Assembly (NCBI GenBank): GCA_009192285.1
Contig: WBVU01000003.1
Location: forward strand, 1,953,973-2,017,972
DNA from: Morchella semilibera
Lineage: Eukaryota; Ascomycota; Pezizomycetes; Pezizales; Morchellaceae
DNA length: 64,000 bases
Direction of reading: 5' to 3'
In this document: piece after piece, positions 59,906 to 64,000 of the stretch
How the letters are laid out: every line of letters starts with the position of its first letter
How positions within the stretch are numbered: the stretch's first letter is position 1
Notes under the pieces: model-generated
What the model saw: the letters and a program-made list of their open reading frames with translations, nothing else
Databases searched by the model: none
Told to the model about the DNA's origin: nothing
Made by a program: the position numbers and the translations under genes

Positions 59906-61890
59906 TCAGGCAAGGCTTCTATTTCGTCTAGTTGTCCGCCATGGTTGGAACTCTTCATGGTTCTGTCTTTTACCTCGACCAACTAGCACAAACCTCCGAA
60001 TAAGGAACCATGTTAAAAACACTAGGATCATGAGGGGAATTATCCCAATCATGTACCACGCAATGGATGGGTGGTTGCTGAAGGTATCCACATTCATTCC
60101 AAAAACGCCCTACTATACATATTAGCCCGATGCGGTGGTTTGTTTATGAGTGGGGTTAAACTTACAGTTAGGAAAGTGAGAGGTAGAAATATGAACTACA
60201 AAAGACATGAATGTTAATATATAACGGTATAGAAATCCGAAATTCCGGAATACTAATCACTATCACTTACTGTTATCCAACTGAGACGGTTCATCGATGC
60301 TCCATATGCGTTGGCCGTTTGTGCCTCTCGAAGGGACGCAATAGTAAAAAGCTACCCGGGAAAATAATTAGCGAGCCTGCAGACACATAATACCATCTCG
60401 GGCTCACCATTTGCAAGTTTGTATGGGTTGGCTCAATCAGGTTTTGCAAAATATGCCGCTTCAATCTGAGAAATTGATCTCGTATCCACTTCATATCCTC
60501 ATCCTTCAAATTTATAAGTGAGTCCCTGCCCTCTCCAGCCTTCAGTTCACTACAGAACATATCGAGTACTTCAATCTGTTTATCGATCGTCTGATCCAGG
60601 TACTTCCAAAATACTTCTCCCTCCCAAATCTTTTGGGCGAGCTCGGTAGTTGTTTCTGCAATCACCCGAGCTTTCTTTATGGAGCTGCTTAGCTCAATAA
60701 ATTTATGTAGATGTAAAGCTAGGGGGGTTCACGTACTAGCGATATAACATGCTCTTCGCAAGCCGCAATGACCTCCGCCCACTTTGAAGCCACCTCATTA
60801 CTCAAAAACCGAAAGAGCATCTGCCCGCTCACAAAATCAAATGCATGCTGCTTATCCCGGATCCCAACAAAATTCTTGACCTCGTCGTCCGTGGATACAT
60901 CAAACGTCTGCCATGACCTCTCTACATCTGTCGTGAATAACACTATCGTTTTTGCAATTCTGCTATCCTCTGATATGGAATAAGGGATCCAGAATGACTT
61001 AGTTTGCCGGAGGATATCCTGGACGGATGGTGTAGTCGCTATCAGTTCCTCAGCGAATGTCTTATACCCTACCGCACCCATTTCTTCCTCCTTTTTTTCT
61101 TTATAGCCATTGTACGAGTCCAGCGTCATCATGCATATCCCGACTGGCTTCTTGACAGCTATTGTGGGGATCCGGTTATCCAGAACGAACGCATCAAACA
61201 CCGCATAAAGATCTCCGTCGAATCCACCGCTGTCGTGCGAACACACAAAATTGGAGCAGTTTGCGCTGACATCGAGGCGTGAATCAATCGTGTGGAGTTT
61301 ACGCTTCTGCGTCACTTCGTCGGAGTCTTTGCGGCGGAGGGTGGGCCCGCGTTTTCCGGTGATGCAGGTGATCAGGTCGTAAACGCCAAAACCTTCAAAA
61401 AAGGCGGTTTTCGCTTCCTCGACAGCCCATTGTCGGTCTACGAGCCTTGATATATACACACGTTGTGTTAGGATCAGAATATGGGTGAACCATCTGGGTG
61501 TAAATAACCAACATTTTCCTGATTGTGGGGGCAAGAGTAGGTCCGCCTTCCTTAAATTTCTAATGGGGGTCAATATCCAAAAAGAATACTCTCCGGGTGC
61601 ATGAATTGCAAATACCTCCGATTCGTCTTTGAAAAATTCACTTAACGCTGCCGCATCCTGGAAATGTCTGTAATTCACCACTAACTTTTTCAACTCGCCC
61701 TTAGCTAATTCTCGACAAACGACACAATGGGTTAGCTTAGTTCTCAATATAAAAAACACAAGAGAACATGACTAAACATACAATTCCACTCAAATGTATA
61801 ATCCTTTATTATGGCCTTGTCCTCCCTTAGCGGCAATGCCCCGGACGTATAAACAACCTTCTTAAACCCACTAGCTTTCGGATCCGACAT
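59906..61890 (-). CDS. CorA-like divalent-cation transporter family membrane protein
   Basis: Six exons: 61782-61890, 60737-61704, 60408-60674, 60271-60351, 60166-60195 and 59906-60109, together 552 aa. The start MSDPKASGFKK is followed by a long soluble N-terminal part. Near the C-terminus are two membrane segments. The first (about 470-490) ends in GVFGMN (486-491), the Gly-Met-Asn signature of CorA/Mrs2/Alr channels, and the second (about 501-523, IAWYMIGIIPLMILVFLTWFLI) is followed by a basic tail (RGKRQNHEE, RTTRRNRSLA). This fits a homo-oligomeric Mg2+ or related cation channel with a large cytosolic domain, as in the expanded fungal CorA-like group. Actual transport is unproven for that group. 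The acceptor of exon 3 is ambiguous: 60674 gives a 62-bp intron, 60692 a 44-bp one, both in frame. Confidence 0.88.
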
Positions 61891-63180
61891 TATTTAGGAG
61901 CTTCCTGGACACGAGAATGAAGGGATTGGTGCTACCTAGGTTACTTTCTGAATATACAAACAGCTGTGTTTTTATATGGATCTGAGCATTATTTGTTGTT
62001 GTTGGTTACATCGATTGAGGAGGCTGTGTATTGTACAGTGGCGGTGCACTGTGTGACCTCTACGTCAGTTATTTTGGGGCTGTCAATTGATCTTCACTGT
62101 AATTGTAGTCGCCTCGAAAAAAGAAGTACTCGATCCTGGAGTGCGTATCAATCAAGTGGCCAAGCAACGTATGGACATACTCGTGGGGACTTGAGCTGCA
62201 TGGTGGTTTAGTATTGGTAAATACACAGCGCCCGACCGAATGTGCTTGCTAGAATTGCGTGGAAATGTTAGTAAGGTAGAAAGTAAGTGGTAATTGGGTT
62301 CTGGAAGAGTGAATGCCTATGTAGTAGCTGTTTGACTTCGGGGTGGTTTCATTGGTCCGGTGTATGCTGCATGGACCGGGAAAAGTGGTCAGGAAGAGAT
62401 ACGGCTACTACCGCAAAAACTCACCTTTCGGCGGTTGTGATTGAGGCTCAACACCCATTCAAGCCGTGTTCGCCCTGCGGTGCCCGGCCCCGTTCGTTAT
62501 TACCGAGCTTTTGCGGTATTGGGATATAAAAGAAAAGGCCAGTTAGGTACAATGGAGCGGTAGATGTGTCAGAAGTAATTTTACCAACAGCGGTAAATTA
62601 TTTACCAACGGTGGTATAAGTACTGAATTTCAGTCTTTATGCTGCGCTATATTACATTAGTAAATGGAGTCAAACATTTAACCTAAAATATAGTTTGGTT
62701 TTCACATTTGGGGCAAGTACCGTAACTGGATTGAAAATCCGATAAGGGCTGGGGAAATGTGTGCACCAAGGGGCGACCAAATATGGCTTGCTTGATATCG
62801 ATGGTCCAAATGATTATAGGTAGCTGGAAATAAAGCCATACTTAAATTTGCTAGTTATAAAGTATGTAAATACATCTTGACTCAAAATAAGCAAGAAGCT
62901 CACTCATCTATGGAGCGAACTAGTTATAAGGAAAAAAAAAAAGAAAAAAAAAAGAAAAGGTGTGAGGTGTGCAGAAGAAAACGAAAGAAACAAAGCCCTA
63001 AAAACTCCCCTTAGTCTAAAAAAAACTCCCGTAAACCCCTATGTGCCCTGCTAAAATGAAAACACTATATATGTGAAAGCTATTAGGAAAGAAAAAGAAG
63101 TAGCCTCTTGCCCAGAAATCTGTTATTTACGCCGTAGAAGCTGAGAAACCGAAAACTACGAAAAAATTGATCCTAGCATC
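61891..63180. other. Spacer between the CorA-like gene and the right-edge gene
   Basis: No gene is supported. Two adjacent quasi-palindromic words, TACCAACAGCGGTA and TACCAACGGTGGTA, lie at about 62583-62617. A run of A with single G breaks (62930-62960) and an A/T-rich patch follow, probably the 3' end of the right-hand gene. Confidence 0.5.
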
Positions 63181-64000
63181 CTACAAAAACTGGAGGGAGT
63201 CGCAGCCAACCACGGACCTCTTCAAAAGCCCACGAAGACGGACAATTCCCCACTTATTGTTCGTCCACTCAACCCTCCAAGCACACTGATTGATCGCAAT
63301 GATGATCCCGTCCAGATCAATCGGAAGCCCTTCCAATTCTGCAGCAAAGAGAGTCTCGGCAATGGTTAGAGCATCATCGTAAACACGTCTTCTTACACTG
63401 CCATCTTGGACGTTGCTTCTTTTGTAGACGCTGTTTCCGTCCTGAGAGAAGCCATTGAGGACCTGGACCCTGCGGATGTTCTTACAGCGTTTAAGACCAC
63501 CAAGGAAGACTTTCCAGGCAGCAGGGGTATTGACGAGGGAAATGCCAATCTCCGTAAACCCTTCGCCGCCATTGTAAACATCTGCAAAGATTTTGTTGAG
63601 CTCATCCGTGTTCAAGACCCACTGTTCCTTCAAGCACAGATTTTCGATGTTATAACCATACTTTGGGAATGCATTCAGTACGACAGTACGGAGTTTGCCC
63701 AGAGGATTTGGTTCGCAACTCTCGCAAGATTCGGACAGGAAGGCAAGTTCTCGCCGGCCGTTGCAGGGGATGGTAAAGAGTGCCTCGATGGTCATTTCAA
63801 TGAACCCGAGTCCAGTGGATCTGAAAACCTCAAGACCCTTCCAGCATTTCTTACTGAATCTGAACCCGCTAAGTTCCATACAACCTATTAATTGGAGCTT
63901 TTTGAGACAGCCGGGCATAATCTCATGGTTAATTATTTCGGTATCGACTATGAAGCCAGTGAGCTCGAGGGTGTGTAACTGCAACTTCTTCCTGCGGGCC
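63181..64000 (-). CDS. Leucine-rich-repeat-like protein, 3' part (cut by the window edge)
   Basis: The frame is open from the window edge to a stop at 63181, at least 273 codons, so the 5' end lies beyond 64000. The region repeats a loose pattern of short strand-like segments with spaced Leu and Ile: LHTLELTGFIVD, CLKKLQLIGCMEL, LRTVVLNAFPKY, FTEIGISLVN, IRRVQVLNGF. That is the look of the irregular LRR part of fungal F-box/LRR proteins, which recruit substrates to SCF ubiquitin ligases. No F-box is visible because the N-terminus is missing, so that assignment is inference. An antisense frame of 161 codons (63406-63891, +) overlaps and is taken as a shadow. Confidence 0.62.
   Translation of the reverse strand, partial: ARRKKLQLHTLELTGFIVDTEIINHEIMPGCLKKLQLIGCMELSGFRFSKKCWKGLEVFRSTGLGFIEMTIEALFTIPCNGRRELAFLSESCESCEPNPLGKLRTVVLNAFPKYGYNIENLCLKEQWVLNTDELNKIFADVYNGGEGFTEIGISLVNTPAAWKVFLGGLKRCKNIRRVQVLNGFSQDGNSVYKRSNVQDGSVRRRVYDDALTIAETLFAAELEGLPIDLDGIIIAINQCAWRVEWTNNKWGIVRLRGLLKRSVVGCDSLQFL

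Noticed and set aside
63406-63891. 161-codon plus-strand frame antisense to the LRR-like gene
   Set aside because: The minus frame runs open to the window edge and shows a repeat pattern; the plus frame has none.

Overview
The window looks like a nuclear piece of a filamentous ascomycete. The evidence is short GT-AG introns of about 45-120 bp with CTAAC-like branch sites, an intron-split Zn2Cys6 regulator, a PPZ-type phosphatase with a long Ser-rich head, and a secreted AA11-type polysaccharide monooxygenase. Genes are sparse: twelve gene models, one cut by the right edge. Long gene-free stretches carry homopolymers, microsatellites and small foldback elements. That texture would fit a TE-rich lineage such as a Pezizomycete, but the sequence alone does not prove the class.

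Layout, left to right. 1-2387 is a pyrimidine-rich leader for a PPZ phosphatase (2388-4082, +), followed by a low-complexity stretch. 7170-10064 holds a head-to-head pair: a mitochondrial BolA protein (-) and an ACSF3-type mitochondrial malonyl/acyl-CoA synthetase (+), 384 bp apart. 10065-14710 has no gene but carries foldback elements, including two inverted copies of a TA-flanked MITE. A Zn2Cys6 transcription factor (14711-17073, +) follows. 17074-36225 is a 19-kb gene desert. 36226-37304 (+) is an ascomycete protein of unknown function, with a 219-bp foldback element just behind its stop. After more gene-free DNA come nicotinate phosphoribosyltransferase (42944-44749, -; eight exons), an unknown two-exon gene (46587-47370, +), the AA11-type LPMO (48965-50005, -), 7 kb without a gene, a doubtful orphan reading frame (57168-57848, -), an SDR oxidoreductase (58122-59215, -), a CorA-like membrane protein (59906-61890, -), and the 3' end of a leucine-rich-repeat-like protein (63181 to the right edge, -).

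How the genes relate. Most are housekeeping or environmental functions with no operon-like logic. The exception is the BolA/ACSF3 pair. Both products appear to enter mitochondria, and both act upstream of protein lipoylation in other eukaryotes: ACSF3 by supplying malonyl-CoA to mitochondrial fatty acid synthesis, BolA by helping deliver 4Fe-4S clusters to lipoyl synthase. Their shared promoter is the most interesting functional arrangement here. The other notable signal is non-coding: the palindrome TACATGTA occurs at least 38 times, almost always outside exons. I saw no rRNA, no convincing tRNA, no CRISPR and no recognisable LTR or virus-like element.
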